DNA of 35,059 bases from an uncultured Oscillospiraceae bacterium. Its GTDB lineage: Bacteria > Bacillota > Clostridia > Oscillospirales > Oscillospiraceae. Location of the stretch: assembly GCA_949494735.1 (NCBI GenBank), contig CATABD010000020.1, positions 1-35,059 on the forward strand, written 5' to 3'. Below are positions 14,598 to 22,858 of this stretch, one piece after another. Both the position numbers and the translations under genes were made by a program. A model generated the notes under the pieces. It was not told where the DNA came from. It saw nothing but the letters and a program-made list of their open reading frames with translations, and did not search any database. Within the stretch, counting starts at the first letter, position 1. Every line of letters begins with the position of its first letter.

Positions 14598-15390
14598 GGC
14601 GTTTCACCCTCCTTTGCAGCAGCAGCGCCGCTGCTACCAGGGCGGACAGGGTGAGCACCGTCAAAAAGGCGGCGGCGCTCAGCCGCTGGTAGTTGAGCCT
14701 GTAGAAGCTGCTGTTCATGAAGTGCTGGAGCATATAAAGCCGCCGGGGCGGGCTGTCGCCGTAGAGCATATACACGTCCCGGAAGAGCAGAAAGTAGTTC
14801 ATCACCGCCACGATGCCCGCGAAGAGCAAAGTTGGGGAGAGCAGGGGGATGAGCACATGGACGAGGCAGCGGCCCTCGCCGCCGCCGTCCAGGCAGCAGC
14901 TCTCTTGATATTCCACCGGCAGGGCGCGGATGGCCCCGGTGAGGATGACGCTGAGGCAGCCCGCGTTGCGCAGCAGGTACAAAAGCAGGGTGAGGGGCAG
15001 GGCGGCGGGGCCGCTCAGCGCCTCCCTTCCCCACATGCCCTGCCACGCCACGGCCAGGCTGGAGGCGGGCAGGACAAAGGGCAGCAGCAGCGCCCAGCGC
15101 TGCCAGGAAAAGGAGCCCTTGGCCAGCGCCACGCTGAGCAGCAGTGCGCAGGCCAGGGCCAGCGGCACGCCCAGAATCAAAAACAAGGCGGTGTTTCCCA
15201 CCGCATGGCGAAAGACCGGGCTGTCCAGCAGGTCCCGGAAGTTGGCAAGGCCCACAAACCGGGGCTCCGACACCCCCTGGGTGAAGGTGTAGTAGAGGCT
15301 GGACAGAAAGGGGAGCACGTAAAACGCGCACACACCCGCCAGGCTGGGGAGGAAGAGTAAAAGCCCCGTCCGGCCGGTTTTGGCTTGCAT
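14587..15390 (-). CDS. Sugar-type ABC transporter permease, MalF-like
   Basis: The 267-residue protein starts at ATG 15390 (AAAGGGGAG upstream). It opens with GLLLFLPSLAGVCAFYVLPFLSSLYYTF, the usual MalF/UgpA first segment followed by VGLANFRDLLDSPVFRHAVGNT. The EAA loop reads VEYQESCCLDGGGEGRCLVHV plus LIPLLSP, with Ser-Cys-Cys where Ala-Ala is common. It is the first gene of the importer operon, transcribed away from the two-component system. The substrate is not readable; carbohydrate is likely by family. Confidence 0.88.
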   Translation of the reverse strand: MQAKTGRTGLLLFLPSLAGVCAFYVLPFLSSLYYTFTQGVSEPRFVGLANFRDLLDSPVFRHAVGNTALFLILGVPLALACALLLSVALAKGSFSWQRWALLLPFVLPASSLAVAWQGMWGREALSGPAALPLTLLLYLLRNAGCLSVILTGAIRALPVEYQESCCLDGGGEGRCLVHVLIPLLSPTLLFAGIVAVMNYFLLFRDVYMLYGDSPPRRLYMLQHFMNSSFYRLNYQRLSAAAFLTVLTLSALVAAALLLQRRVKRHVE

Positions 15391-15423
15391 CGTGATCTCC
15401 CCTTTCTCCCGCCTTCTGCCCGC

Positions 15424-15453
15424 ATTATGGCATACTCCCGCAATCCCGGGCAA
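15424..15453 (-). promoter_or_regulatory. Candidate promoter of the propeller/importer operon
   Basis: On the minus strand TTGCCC (15453-15448), an 18-base spacer and CATAAT (15429-15424) stand 33 bases before the permease start. The match is moderate, as expected for a promoter needing the adjacent response regulator. Confidence 0.4.
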
Positions 15454-15505
15454 GTGCCTTTGCACCAAATGCGGCTTTTGGACACATGATGCGGGCGGGG
15501 GCCGT

Positions 15506-15535
15506 TTGACAGTCCCCGCCCTGGCATATTATAAT
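15506..15535 (+). promoter_or_regulatory. Promoter of the LytTR/GHKL pair
   Basis: TTGACA (15506-15511), an 18-base spacer and TATAAT (15530-15535) are a perfect -35 and -10 for the vegetative sigma factor, 46 bases before the chosen TTG start of the response regulator. Confidence 0.7.
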
Positions 15536-15581
15536 AAAATGAAAGGGAAACCAGGCTGTGGAACGGAAGGGGGCGAAGCTG

Positions 15582-16286
15582 TTGATCCGGGTTGCGATCT
15601 GCGACGACGAGCCCGCCTTTGTCGCCCGGGTAGAGGGAATGGCCCGGCGCTTTTTTGACGGGCAGGATCTTCAGGCGGAGATCATTTGTTTCACCTCGCC
15701 GCTGGCCTTTGCCGGCAGTGAGCTTGCCGGGTTCCAGCTGGTGCTGCTGGACGTGTCCATGGAGGAGATGGACGGCATACAGGCCGCCAAGCTCCTGCGG
15801 GAGCGGAACCAGGACGCCATTTTGATCTTCCTGTCCGCCTATGTGGACTATGCCATCATGGGCTACGCGGTGCGGGCCTTCTCCTACCTGCTGAAGGACG
15901 AGCTGTCCGGCACCTTCGACACCACCATGGGGGAAGCCCTGCGGGAGCTGCGCCACCAGGAAAGCGCCGTCACCCTCACCATCCAAAACCAGCCGGTGAC
16001 GGTAAAACTGGCCAAGCTGGCGTATTTGGAAAGCCGCGGGCATCTTGTGTGCGCCCACCTGACCACGGGCGCCGAGCTGGAGTTTTACGGAAAGCTCCAG
16101 GACTGGGAGGCTTCCCTGGGGCCGGAGGGCTTTTTGCGCATTCAGAAGGGCATCCTGGTCAACATGGATCTTTGCAGGAAGATTTCCAACTACCAGGCAT
16201 ATATGGTCAACGGCGAACGCCTGCCCTGCAGCAGGCAGAACTACAACCAGCTGGTGGGAAAACTGCTGGCCTGGAAGGGCCGGTAG
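15582..16286 (+). CDS. LytTR-family response regulator
   Basis: The 234-residue protein has an N-terminal receiver domain (IRVAICDDEPAF, phosphoacceptor Asp in VLLDVSMEEMDGI, FLSAYVDYAIMGYAVRAFSYLLK) and a C-terminal LytTR DNA-binding domain (QPVTVKLAKLAYLESRGH, FLRIQKGILVNMDLCRKIS, YMVNGERLPCSRQNYNQLV). The TTG at 15582 is preferred because a GGAAGGGGG site lies at correct spacing and it gives the usual short N-terminus; the GTG at 15558 is the alternative. The kinase gene follows after 36 bases, and the pair is divergent from the importer operon it probably controls. Confidence 0.88.
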   Translation: MIRVAICDDEPAFVARVEGMARRFFDGQDLQAEIICFTSPLAFAGSELAGFQLVLLDVSMEEMDGIQAAKLLRERNQDAILIFLSAYVDYAIMGYAVRAFSYLLKDELSGTFDTTMGEALRELRHQESAVTLTIQNQPVTVKLAKLAYLESRGHLVCAHLTTGAELEFYGKLQDWEASLGPEGFLRIQKGILVNMDLCRKISNYQAYMVNGERLPCSRQNYNQLVGKLLAWKGR

Positions 16287-16322
16287 CCGTCCCCGCCCGG
16301 GAACAAAGGAGAGAGAACGCCC

Positions 16323-17642
16323 ATGAAGGAACTGCTGCGGCTGGCGCCCGCTGTACTGGAATGCGCCGCCGTCTGGCTGACGCTGCGCATGGCCCTGCCC
16401 CCCGCCGCCGGACGCAGGTGGGCCCGCTGGGGCGGGGCGGCGCTGTGCGCCGTCCTGCACCTGCTGGTCTGCTCCATGGCGCAGAAGCCGCTGGCCGGGG
16501 ACGGTTGGCGGCAGATCGCGCGGGCCGTGCTGCCGGTTCTGCTGTGGCTATCGTACGCCTGCGCGGCCTACGAGGGGACGCTGAAACGGAAAGCGGCAGC
16601 GGTGGCGGCCTTTTTCGCGGTGCTCTGGCTTGCCGACATCCAGATCGGGTGGCTGAGCGTGTCCGCCTTTCGGATGAAAATCGTGCTGGGGTACGACGGT
16701 ATCAGCGTGCTGGTGGTGGATATTGTCTCCCGCTGTTTTGTGCTGGCGCTGTGCATGGCCTATGGGCAGTTCCAGCAGACGCGGCGTGAGCTGAGGCCGC
16801 TGAGCTGGCCGGTGTCGGTGCTGCTGGCGCTGCTTCCCTTAGCGGGGCTGGGCTGCGTTTTTGACCTTGTCTGGCCGGAGGTCCGCGCCCGCTATGGGCC
16901 GGACGCGGACGCCGCGATGATCCCATGGGCGCTGTGTATGCTGCTGGTGGCGCTGGAGCTGGTCCTGGCGCTGGGGGTGGTGTGGACGCGCCGGGCGATG
17001 AAGTTCCAGCGCCTGTGCCGGCAGCAGCTGCAACAGCAGGAAAGGGAGCGGTCTCAGGCGGAGGAACTGCGCCAGATGGTGTCCAGCCAGCGGATGCAGA
17101 CCCATGAGTACCGCAACCGGCTGACCGTGCTTTCCATGCTGCTGGCCCAGGAGCAGTATGCCCAGGCCGGAGATTTTTTGCGGCAGTTGACCCAGTACAC
17201 CTATCAGGACAGCCCCACGGTGCAGACCAACCACCCCATTGCCGACGCGGTATTGAACCTGAAATATGCCCAGGCGCGGGAGCAGCAGACCGCCGTGCGC
17301 TTTATGGTGGGGGATCTTTCCAGCCTGCCCTTTACGGACGATGAGACGGTCAAGCTGTTGGGCAATCTGCTGGACAACGCCCTGGACGCCTGCCGCAAGC
17401 TGGACGGCCACAGGGAGATCCACGTCAAGCTGCTGTGCCAGGGGGGTGAGCTTGTGCTCTCAATCCGCAACCCGCTGCCGCCGGAGGACGCCGCCCCCCG
17501 GCAGGACTCCCTGCTCCACGGGTTCGGCCTGCAGGCGGTGGACCGCGTGCTGAAGCATCACCAGATCCATTACTCCATTACCCGGGAACACGGATGGTTC
17601 CAGTTCACCGCCATGAGCTGGCCGGGGGAGCAGGAGGATTGA
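16323..17642 (+). CDS. GHKL sensor histidine kinase (AgrC/LytS type)
   Basis: The 439-residue protein begins at ATG 16323 with AAGGAGAG upstream. About six hydrophobic segments occupy residues 1-220. A coiled-coil-like stretch follows (RQQLQQQERERSQAEELRQM), then the phosphoacceptor box with His in MQTHEYRNRLTVLSMLL, the N box LLGNLLDNALDACRKL, and a short G region (HGFGLQAVDRVLKHH). Such kinases sense peptides or envelope/ligand signals through the membrane domain. It is co-transcribed with the LytTR regulator; the membrane-anchored propeller/binding protein next door is a possible signal partner (inference). Confidence 0.88.
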   Translation: MKELLRLAPAVLECAAVWLTLRMALPPAAGRRWARWGGAALCAVLHLLVCSMAQKPLAGDGWRQIARAVLPVLLWLSYACAAYEGTLKRKAAAVAAFFAVLWLADIQIGWLSVSAFRMKIVLGYDGISVLVVDIVSRCFVLALCMAYGQFQQTRRELRPLSWPVSVLLALLPLAGLGCVFDLVWPEVRARYGPDADAAMIPWALCMLLVALELVLALGVVWTRRAMKFQRLCRQQLQQQERERSQAEELRQMVSSQRMQTHEYRNRLTVLSMLLAQEQYAQAGDFLRQLTQYTYQDSPTVQTNHPIADAVLNLKYAQAREQQTAVRFMVGDLSSLPFTDDETVKLLGNLLDNALDACRKLDGHREIHVKLLCQGGELVLSIRNPLPPEDAAPRQDSLLHGFGLQAVDRVLKHHQIHYSITREHGWFQFTAMSWPGEQED

Positions 17643-17693
17643 TCCATAAGGAAAATAAACTGTACCCCGAAGAACGGACAATTGAGTTGACCT

Positions 17694-17894
17694 ATGGGAG
17701 CCCGGGATGGTATGGCCGGCGTTTCCCGTTTTGGACACTACGGCCGGCTGAGGGCGGAACAGTTCCGGCAGGCCCGGGAGGAACAGGACATGGCGGACTT
17801 CCAGCGCATCCTGGAGGCCTGCACGAGGCAGATCCGGTCCTATATCCTTAGCCAGTCCCTGGAGGTGGATTTCGTGCTGGAAACCGTGCAGTAG
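17694..17894 (+). CDS. Small hypothetical protein, 66 aa
   Basis: An ATG frame begins 51 bases after the kinase gene and encodes a charged, helix-rich protein (HYGRLRAEQFRQAREEQDM, then ILEACTRQIRSYILSQSLEV). No strong ribosome-binding site is seen. I do not recognise the family. It abuts the start of the relic island, so it may be a truncated mobile-element gene rather than a working one. Confidence 0.4.
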   Translation: MGARDGMAGVSRFGHYGRLRAEQFRQAREEQDMADFQRILEACTRQIRSYILSQSLEVDFVLETVQ

Positions 17895-17911
17895 ATGGTG
17901 GAAAACCACGG

Positions 17912-18060
17912 CCTTTGAACTGTTCCTCGGTCAGCGGGATCGTACCGGGCAGCAGCTTCTCAATAAAGCCCCATGCGCTTGAAGAGCCGCTTTTCTTGTT
18001 TTCAAGCTGCTTGATTTTCTCTTTGATGCTTGGGATTTTCTCAAATTTGGTCTTTGCCAT
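17912..18060 (-). pseudogene. Truncated DUF3847-like gene of conjugative elements
   Basis: The minus strand starts MAKTKFEKIPSIKEKIKQLE and continues NKKSGSSSAWGFIEKLLPG and TIPLTEEQFKG, then the frame runs into unrelated DNA. DUF3847-type proteins of Firmicutes conjugative transposons share the K-IKQLEN coiled start and the later IEKLLPG..LT-EQ part. The basic middle section appears shortened and the end is lost. It marks the left edge of the decayed mobile DNA. Confidence 0.55.
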
Positions 18061-18181
18061 TTGTCAAAATATTCTTTCATAGAAATCCTCGTGGTCGATA
18101 CGATTTCGGATCAGCGAGGCATTAGAAATCAGCTTGCTGTATTCTCTGGGCAGTATTTCAGGTTTTAGGTAATTCAGCGTG

Positions 18182-18219
18182 AAACGGGCAATAGCTGTTG
18201 AATTCATTGCCCGTTTTAT
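18182..18219 (+). terminator. Hairpin terminator in relic region
   Basis: AAACGGGCAAT (18182-18192) pairs perfectly over 11 bp with ATTGCCCGTTT (18206-18216), followed by TAT. The T-rich right end suits termination on the plus strand; the A-rich left end would also work on the minus strand. Confidence 0.5.
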
Positions 18220-18313
18220 GTTATAATTACAATATATGCGCATAGAATCTGCTTTTTCAAAATATCTTCCGATAATTTTTGATTATCAGAAGTCTTACGG
18301 GGGAGGTATCCAT

Positions 18314-18598
18314 ATGGGCGGCTTAATGGAAAAATGTGAAATGACTGAGGAGGACATTAAACTTCCGTTCATTACTCCAGCAATTGAAGCTGCCGGATGG
18401 GACAGGCAGCGCCAGATCAAAATGGAATACAGTTTCACGGATGGCCGGGTGACCGTTCGCGGAAATGTTACCGCCCGTGGCAAGCGGAAGAAAGCAGACT
18501 ACCTTCTGTACTATAAACCCAATCTGCCCTTGGCAATCGTGGAGGCGAAAGATAATAACCACGGCCTCGGGGCAGAAATGGAACTGTTGACAAAATAG
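18314..18598 (+). pseudogene. hsdR: 5' fragment of a type I restriction HsdR gene, cut by an IS
   Basis: ATG 18314 follows a strong GGGGGAGG site. The product MGGLMEKCEMTEEDIKLPFI continues TPAIEAAGWD, TDGRVTVRGNVTARGKRKKADYLLYY and LPLAIVEAKDNNHGLGAEM, which is the N-terminal nuclease region of EcoEI-like HsdR subunits; D-Y-L and V-E-A-K are the PD-ExK core. The next residues come from the IS terminal repeat and the frame stops at once. Full HsdR proteins have 800 residues or more, and no continuation exists beyond the IS, so the distal gene was deleted. No hsdM or hsdS is present in the window. Confidence 0.82.
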
Positions 18599-20077
18599 CT
18601 AAAAAACGCGTCAAATATGTTGTAATAAGGACAAAAGGGGCGGGGAAATGCAGCTGAAATATCATATGATGACAATAGAAGATTTGGTGCCGGAAGATCA
18701 TTTTGTGGGGAAGCTGGAGCGTGCCCTGGATTTGTCTTTCGTATTATGAGGAGACGGCGTATTTATACAGCCGCAAGTATGGCCGTCCGCCCATAGACCC
18801 GGTGGCAATGGTAAAGTATCTTTTGCTGGGTTTTCTATATGGCATTCCATCGGAACGACAGATTAAGCAGCGGTGCGCGGACAGCAACGCATTTCGTTGG
18901 TATCTTGGCATTGACCTGGATGAACAGGTACCGGGTCACAGCACGATCTCCCAACTGCGGCGGAGAAAGCCCAGTTTCCGAAAAGTATTCCGGCGGTTGT
19001 TTGAGAAAGCGGTACGGCAGTGCAAGGAAAAGGGGCTGGTAAGCGGAGGGCTGATGGCGACAGATTCCACCCATGTAAAAGCGAATGCGTCCCGGCCATC
19101 GGAATACCTGACAGAGATGCCAGAGGAACCTGGATTATATTGGGATCGATTGGATGAATATGAGGAGGATGGACTGAAGGAACTGGAACGCAGGACAGGG
19201 AAACGGAGAAAGAAGCGAACAAAGCAGATCAAAAAAGACAGTCGGCGGACACAAAAGTGTGTGAGCCGGACGGATCCGGAAGCGGGCTACCTGAAACGAA
19301 GAAATAAACCGCTGGGAATGCACTATCTCAGTCATCAAACACTGGATGCCGGCTGCGGTATCATCCTGGATGTGGCAGTCACAGCTGGGGACAGCAGTGA
19401 CCTGGCTCCTTTCTTTCCGCAGATGGAACGAGTCCGCTCCATAACGGCGGTACAGGCCGCGGCGGCAGATTCTAGCTATGATTCGGCGTTAGCCCAGCAT
19501 GAGCTTGGCCTTGCGGATATCGTGTTTTACACAACTGCTCGAAAAACGCCGGACAATACAAAAATGGAATTTGGAACCGATGCTTTTTCCTATGAGGAAG
19601 GTGATGATGTATATCGCTGTTCGAACGGAAAAGTGCTGGCCCTGCGCCCGCTGTACCGCAGCTCCAGCGGGCTGTATTGGGTATACCGGGCAGAATCATC
19701 TGACTGCCGCCAATGCACTATGCGTGGAAACTGCCTGTGCGACAGCCATCAGGGACAAGCCGCAGAATACTGCGCAATTATTTTGAGGCCGCTGTGCAGT
19801 CTGGCAGGGAGCGCAGAAATTCTCCGAAGTATCTCCAAGCACTCCGGCTGCGGCAAATTTGGTGCGAGGGTTCTTTTGCCGAACAAAAACGTTCTCACAA
19901 TTTAACTCGTGTCCTATGAAAAGGCTTAGGGGCAGCGGAAGATCATTGCTTCCTTTCCGCCGTGGCATTAAACCTCAAAAGAATGATAAAGTATGCAAAC
20001 TGATGCTGTTAGGCATCTTTTTTCTTCGCCATTTCTGATCTGTTGCCTGCTTTTCGTTGACTTTGTCAACAGTTCCA
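18579..20077 (+). mobile_element. Degenerate IS1182-family insertion sequence with matched ends
   Basis: Perfect 16-base inverted ends TGGAACTGTTGACAAA (18579-18594) and its complement (20062-20077) enclose about 1.5 kb that holds one broken transposase. No convincing target duplication is seen (left flank AGAAA, right flank ACCTG). The element interrupts hsdR. Its base composition is lower in GC than the flanking metabolic operons. Confidence 0.8.
18647..20003 (+). pseudogene. Transposase of the IS1182-family element, frameshifted and interrupted
   Basis: The gene starts MQLKYHMMTIEDLVPEDHFV with the family N-terminus, then a frameshift near 18745 moves it into the frame reading YEETAYLYSRKYGRPPIDPV. 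The DDE core includes GGLMATDSTHVKANASR and VAVTAGDSSDLAPFFPQ. A second shift near 19760-19780 moves the C-terminus to RILRNYFEAAVQSG and LRQIWCEGSFAEQKRSHNL, and an in-frame TGA follows RVL before the tail HCFLSAVALNLKRMIKYAN. With two shifts and a stop it cannot make an active protein unless recoded. Confidence 0.85.
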
Positions 20078-20102
20078 ACCTGGCCAGAGGTGGAGCAAGG
20101 TT

Positions 20103-20132
20103 GAAAGGCAGCACTTCCGGGTGCTGCCTTTC
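20103..20132 (+). terminator. Stem-loop after the IS
   Basis: GAAAGGCAGCAC (20103-20114) and GTGCTGCCTTTC (20121-20132) form a perfect 12-bp stem with a 6-base loop. The following TGCGTTTCC is only weakly U-rich. Confidence 0.5.
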
Positions 20133-20193
20133 TGCGTTTCCCCACGCATCCTTGCGCTTCCCTGCCACCAGAGGTATAATGTGGGTGTAAGGT

Positions 20194-20547
20194 TTGGTAG
20201 CTCCTGAAACGGAATCTATGATGCCTATAAAACCGTCAATGGTTCAAAACGTTCCATCCAGAATTTCAACTGTCCGATCAATACATATTTCTGTAGTTCC
20301 TGGCATCATTCCCTCTTCATACGGCATTTCTCCCTCCATGTCAAGACGGGGGAATCCTTATGACAATGCCATGGCGGAGAATTTCTTTTCCATCCTGAAA
20401 TGTGAGTGCATTTACAGGAGAAAGCCCCAGACCAGGGCGCAGACCAGGAAGATAATCAATGAATTCATTTGGTTTTACAATCATGTCCGCCTTCAAACTG
20501 CCACGAGTATGCCGCCTTTGGAAATGCGGGCACAGGCTGTTTCCTGA
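20194..20547 (+). pseudogene. 3' remnant of an IS3-family transposase (OrfB)
   Basis: From about 20320 the frame reads YGISPSMSRRGNPYDNAMAE then NFFSILKCECIYRRK, IINEFIWFYNHVRLQ and PPLEMR. This is the end of the IS3 rve domain including the last acidic residue (E in AMAENFFS). Upstream of YGISPS the sequence loses similarity to the family, so at least the first two catalytic Asp residues are gone. It is a non-functional tail, probably part of a nested insertion history. Confidence 0.8.
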
Positions 20548-20562
20548 CCTTTTTCTGTTCCT

Positions 20563-21033
20563 TTAGTGCTGTTCGCTATTTTTTGGGCGGTTCATCCCCA
20601 AGCCCTTCAGCGCCGCCAGCGTCTCCTCTATATTTTCCTTGTGCCAGTTTTTGAAGCTGCCGGCATACATAGTAGCATAAAGGCTGGAACTCCGCAGGTC
20701 GCTTAGTGCCGCTTGCTGGGCAGTCAGGCGGATGGTGTCCGACTCGGTGCGGATGGTGATGACCGTGTTGAGCATATCGTCTTCCAGTTCCACCGACTGG
20801 ATGTCCCCATAGGGAAGGACCAGGGATACATCTTTGCGCAGGTTGCCCCATGTGGTGTTGAAGGGGAGCAGGATGATCTCGTGTTCACACATCTGGAGAA
20901 CATAAAACTCCGAGTTAAAAAACGCCGCAAATTGCTCACTCAGATTTGCCGGGGCGTACTTGACGATGATGCTGCGGTCCTCCAGCGGCTTATATCCCGC
21001 CTCCCGGGTGAATTTCTGGACTTCTTTTGACAT
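20563..21033 (-). CDS. Hypothetical protein, possibly PH-like/YcxB-like fold
   Basis: The 156-residue protein is started at ATG 21033 (MSKEVQKFTREAGY) because AGGAGG lies 9 bases upstream; the ATG at 21039 is too close. No membrane segment or signal peptide is seen. The middle (EFYVLQMCEHEIILLPFNTTWG, LVLPYGDIQSVELEDDMLNTVITIRTESDTIRL) looks like the beta-barrel of PH-like domains that sense or scaffold. No catalytic motif is visible. It is the last of three small minus-strand genes between the relic island and the second two-component system. Confidence 0.65.
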   Translation of the reverse strand: MSKEVQKFTREAGYKPLEDRSIIVKYAPANLSEQFAAFFNSEFYVLQMCEHEIILLPFNTTWGNLRKDVSLVLPYGDIQSVELEDDMLNTVITIRTESDTIRLTAQQAALSDLRSSSLYATMYAGSFKNWHKENIEETLAALKGLGMNRPKNSEQH

Positions 21034-21090
21034 GTTCATGTGCCTCCTGTCAGAACATTGATGTTTTTTCTTTTGCCGCCATGCGGCAGA

Positions 21091-21735
21091 CTACTTTTTA
21101 TAGGAAGCGTCGATTTTGCTGTATGCCACATACCCTGCCTGACTGGGGTGGTCGGCGATCAGCACATCTTTCGGCTGCCTGCAAACAGAAACCGCGATCA
21201 TCAGATCGGCGCCCGCCGCCACAAAATTCACCATCATCGTGACGACAGAGATGGTTCCCGGATAGATCCATAAGAAGATTGCGCTTCCCAGGCCCAGCAC
21301 CAGGAACGGAGCCAGAACACCGGCGAGATATTGGCGCTTGGTCAATACTGCCTGACAGGTGCAGCTGGGCATCAAGGCGCTGATGTTGAACTGTATCGCC
21401 GTCCACCCCTTTTTGCCGAATATTGCCCACCCCAAGCCGTGGAGCAGTTCATGGATGAATACGGAAACCGCTATGATGACAAGAACCATGATGTAGAACG
21501 CGATTCCTCCGGCGTCGGACAATTGCGCCCGGTCAATCAAAAACAGGCGGTAAATGACACCAAAAAGGACAACAAAAGGTAGGGCGCACAGTAACCCCAC
21601 TATAATGGCTTTTGCAGAGGAGAACGTGATGTCCTGTTCCAGATACCCTGCTTCCTGAAGTTCCCGTTGCAGGACTTGGAACGGCTTGCGGCCAGCTTCT
21701 TCGGCAGACTGCCGCGTCTTTTTTCTTACTGCCAT
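21091..21735 (-). CDS. DUF3267-type membrane protein with HExxH motif
   Basis: The 214-residue start at ATG 21735 has CGGAGG upstream. Hydrophobic segments lie near 42-62, 78-103, 135-157 and 163-183. The second contains HELLHG (His95, Glu96, His99), the zinc-metalloprotease signature, and a GADLMI (Asp177) occurs late, matching the GxxD third ligand seen in DUF3267/site-2-protease-like families. An intramembrane or membrane-associated peptidase is therefore possible, but DUF3267 members have no settled function. Confidence 0.78.
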   Translation of the reverse strand: MAVRKKTRQSAEEAGRKPFQVLQRELQEAGYLEQDITFSSAKAIIVGLLCALPFVVLFGVIYRLFLIDRAQLSDAGGIAFYIMVLVIIAVSVFIHELLHGLGWAIFGKKGWTAIQFNISALMPSCTCQAVLTKRQYLAGVLAPFLVLGLGSAIFLWIYPGTISVVTMMVNFVAAGADLMIAVSVCRQPKDVLIADHPSQAGYVAYSKIDASYKK

Positions 21736-21813
21736 AGAGAATGCCTCCGAATCAAATATCAAGCAGACAGGCAGGGTGATATTGATGCGGATTTGTTCTG
21801 TAAACAGATTCTG

Positions 21814-21993
21814 TCAGCTGATCGGGGTGACGATGGGCTTGCCGTCCGCGTCCACCAGCACGGTCATCCCCGTGCCGCTTGCCTTATTGTGAGAGCCCAT
21901 GACATAATTTACGCCGGTTTCCGTATCGACGACGACTTTCATCACATTGACGATGCCTTGGTTATAGACCTCCACAAAGCGCTCCTTTGCCAT
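21814..21993 (-). CDS. DUF6440-like small protein
   Basis: The 59-residue start at ATG 21993 follows AAGGAGG. The sequence MAKERFVEVYNQGIVNVMKV then VVDTETGVNYVMG and MTVLVDADGKPIV matches the compact DUF6440 pattern (R-F, V-D-x-x-TGV-NY, L-D-x-DGKP). These are cytosolic single-domain proteins of unknown function common in Clostridia. It leads the three-gene group. Confidence 0.75.
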   Translation of the reverse strand: MAKERFVEVYNQGIVNVMKVVVDTETGVNYVMGSHNKASGTGMTVLVDADGKPIVTPIS

Positions 21994-22095
21994 TGCGTGT
22001 TCCTCCTTTCTCATCCCGCCTGTCCGCGAAAGGAAACATACCACGCGCCCAGCCTGATGTGGGCCGAATTTCCCAAACGGCGCGAATCGTTCTTA

Positions 22096-22143
22096 AACAG
22101 CAAGAAGAGGGGAGGGGGCCTCACAGGCTCCCTCCCCTCTTCT
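22096..22143 (-). terminator. Terminator stem enclosing the stop codon of the second response regulator
   Basis: A perfect 14-bp stem (22103-22116 with 22130-22143, AGAAGAGGGGAGGG type) folds over the last codons and the TGA (22123-22121), followed on the minus strand by TGCTGTTTAAG. The poly-U part is weak, but overlap of the gene end and the stem is clear. Confidence 0.55.
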
Positions 22144-22858
22144 GTTTCAGCTCCGCCTTGCCGGCCCGGGACAGCAGGCACGTCCGCCCGCCCACCCGGA
22201 CCTGATTTCCCTTCCAGTCCACAGCCTCAATTTTGTCCCACGCCGCCAGATAGCCCCGGTGGACCCGGACAAACCGCCCGCACAGCTCCCGCTCCAGTTC
22301 GTTCAAGCTGCCCACGAAGTCCAGACGGCTGTCCGCCGTGTGGAGGTATACGTGGTGGGCCTTGGGGGCGGTTTCAAAAAACAGGATGTCCGCCAGGGGT
22401 ACGTGGCGGGTCTCGTCCCCCGTCCGCAGGGAGAACACCTCCGCCGGATCCCGGCGCTCGTCCAGCAGACGGGTGTGGACGGCCTCCAGGCACCGGGCGG
22501 CGGCGGAGCCGGTCTGCTCTCCCTCCTTCACGATGTAATCGAAGGCCTCCAGGTGGTACTGGAAGGTCTTCCAGGCCAGATCGCCGTAGCTGGTGATGTA
22601 GACCAGGGTGCCGTGGGGGTCCCGCCGCCGCAGCTCCCGGCCCAGGGTGAAGCCATCCCAGTCCCCGTCCTTTAAGTCCACGTCCAGGAAGTAGACGCCC
22701 CGGCAGCTGTCCTGCGCCGCGTCCAGCAGCTCCCCGGCGCAGGATGCGGCGCACGCCACCTTCATGTCGTAATTTTCCACGAAGATTTTCCACTCTATCG
22801 CGGTTTGAAGCTGGTGGCGGACGGCCTCCTCGTCGTCGCAGAGATAAATGGAAATCAT
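22121..22858 (-). CDS. LytTR-family response regulator (second pair)
   Basis: The 245-residue protein has a receiver domain (MISIYLCDDEEAVRHQL; phosphoacceptor Asp59 in YFLDVDLKDGDWDGF; LVYITSYGDLAWKTFQYHLEAFDYIVK) and a LytTR domain (DETRHVPLADILFFETAPKAHHVYL, RFVRVHRGYLAAWDKIEAVDW, CLLSRAGKAELKQ). ATG 22858 overlaps the kinase stop as ATGA, so the two are translated together. It differs clearly from the regulator at 15.6 kb. No AgrB/AgrD peptide genes lie nearby, so its signal and targets are unknown. Confidence 0.88.
   Translation of the reverse strand: MISIYLCDDEEAVRHQLQTAIEWKIFVENYDMKVACAASCAGELLDAAQDSCRGVYFLDVDLKDGDWDGFTLGRELRRRDPHGTLVYITSYGDLAWKTFQYHLEAFDYIVKEGEQTGSAAARCLEAVHTRLLDERRDPAEVFSLRTGDETRHVPLADILFFETAPKAHHVYLHTADSRLDFVGSLNELERELCGRFVRVHRGYLAAWDKIEAVDWKGNQVRVGGRTCLLSRAGKAELKQKRGGSL

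Noticed and set aside
17694..17894. Assigning the 66-residue ORF to TnpV
   Set aside because: Only a loose Y-x-R-L-R pattern is shared; the rest does not follow TnpV, so it stays hypothetical.
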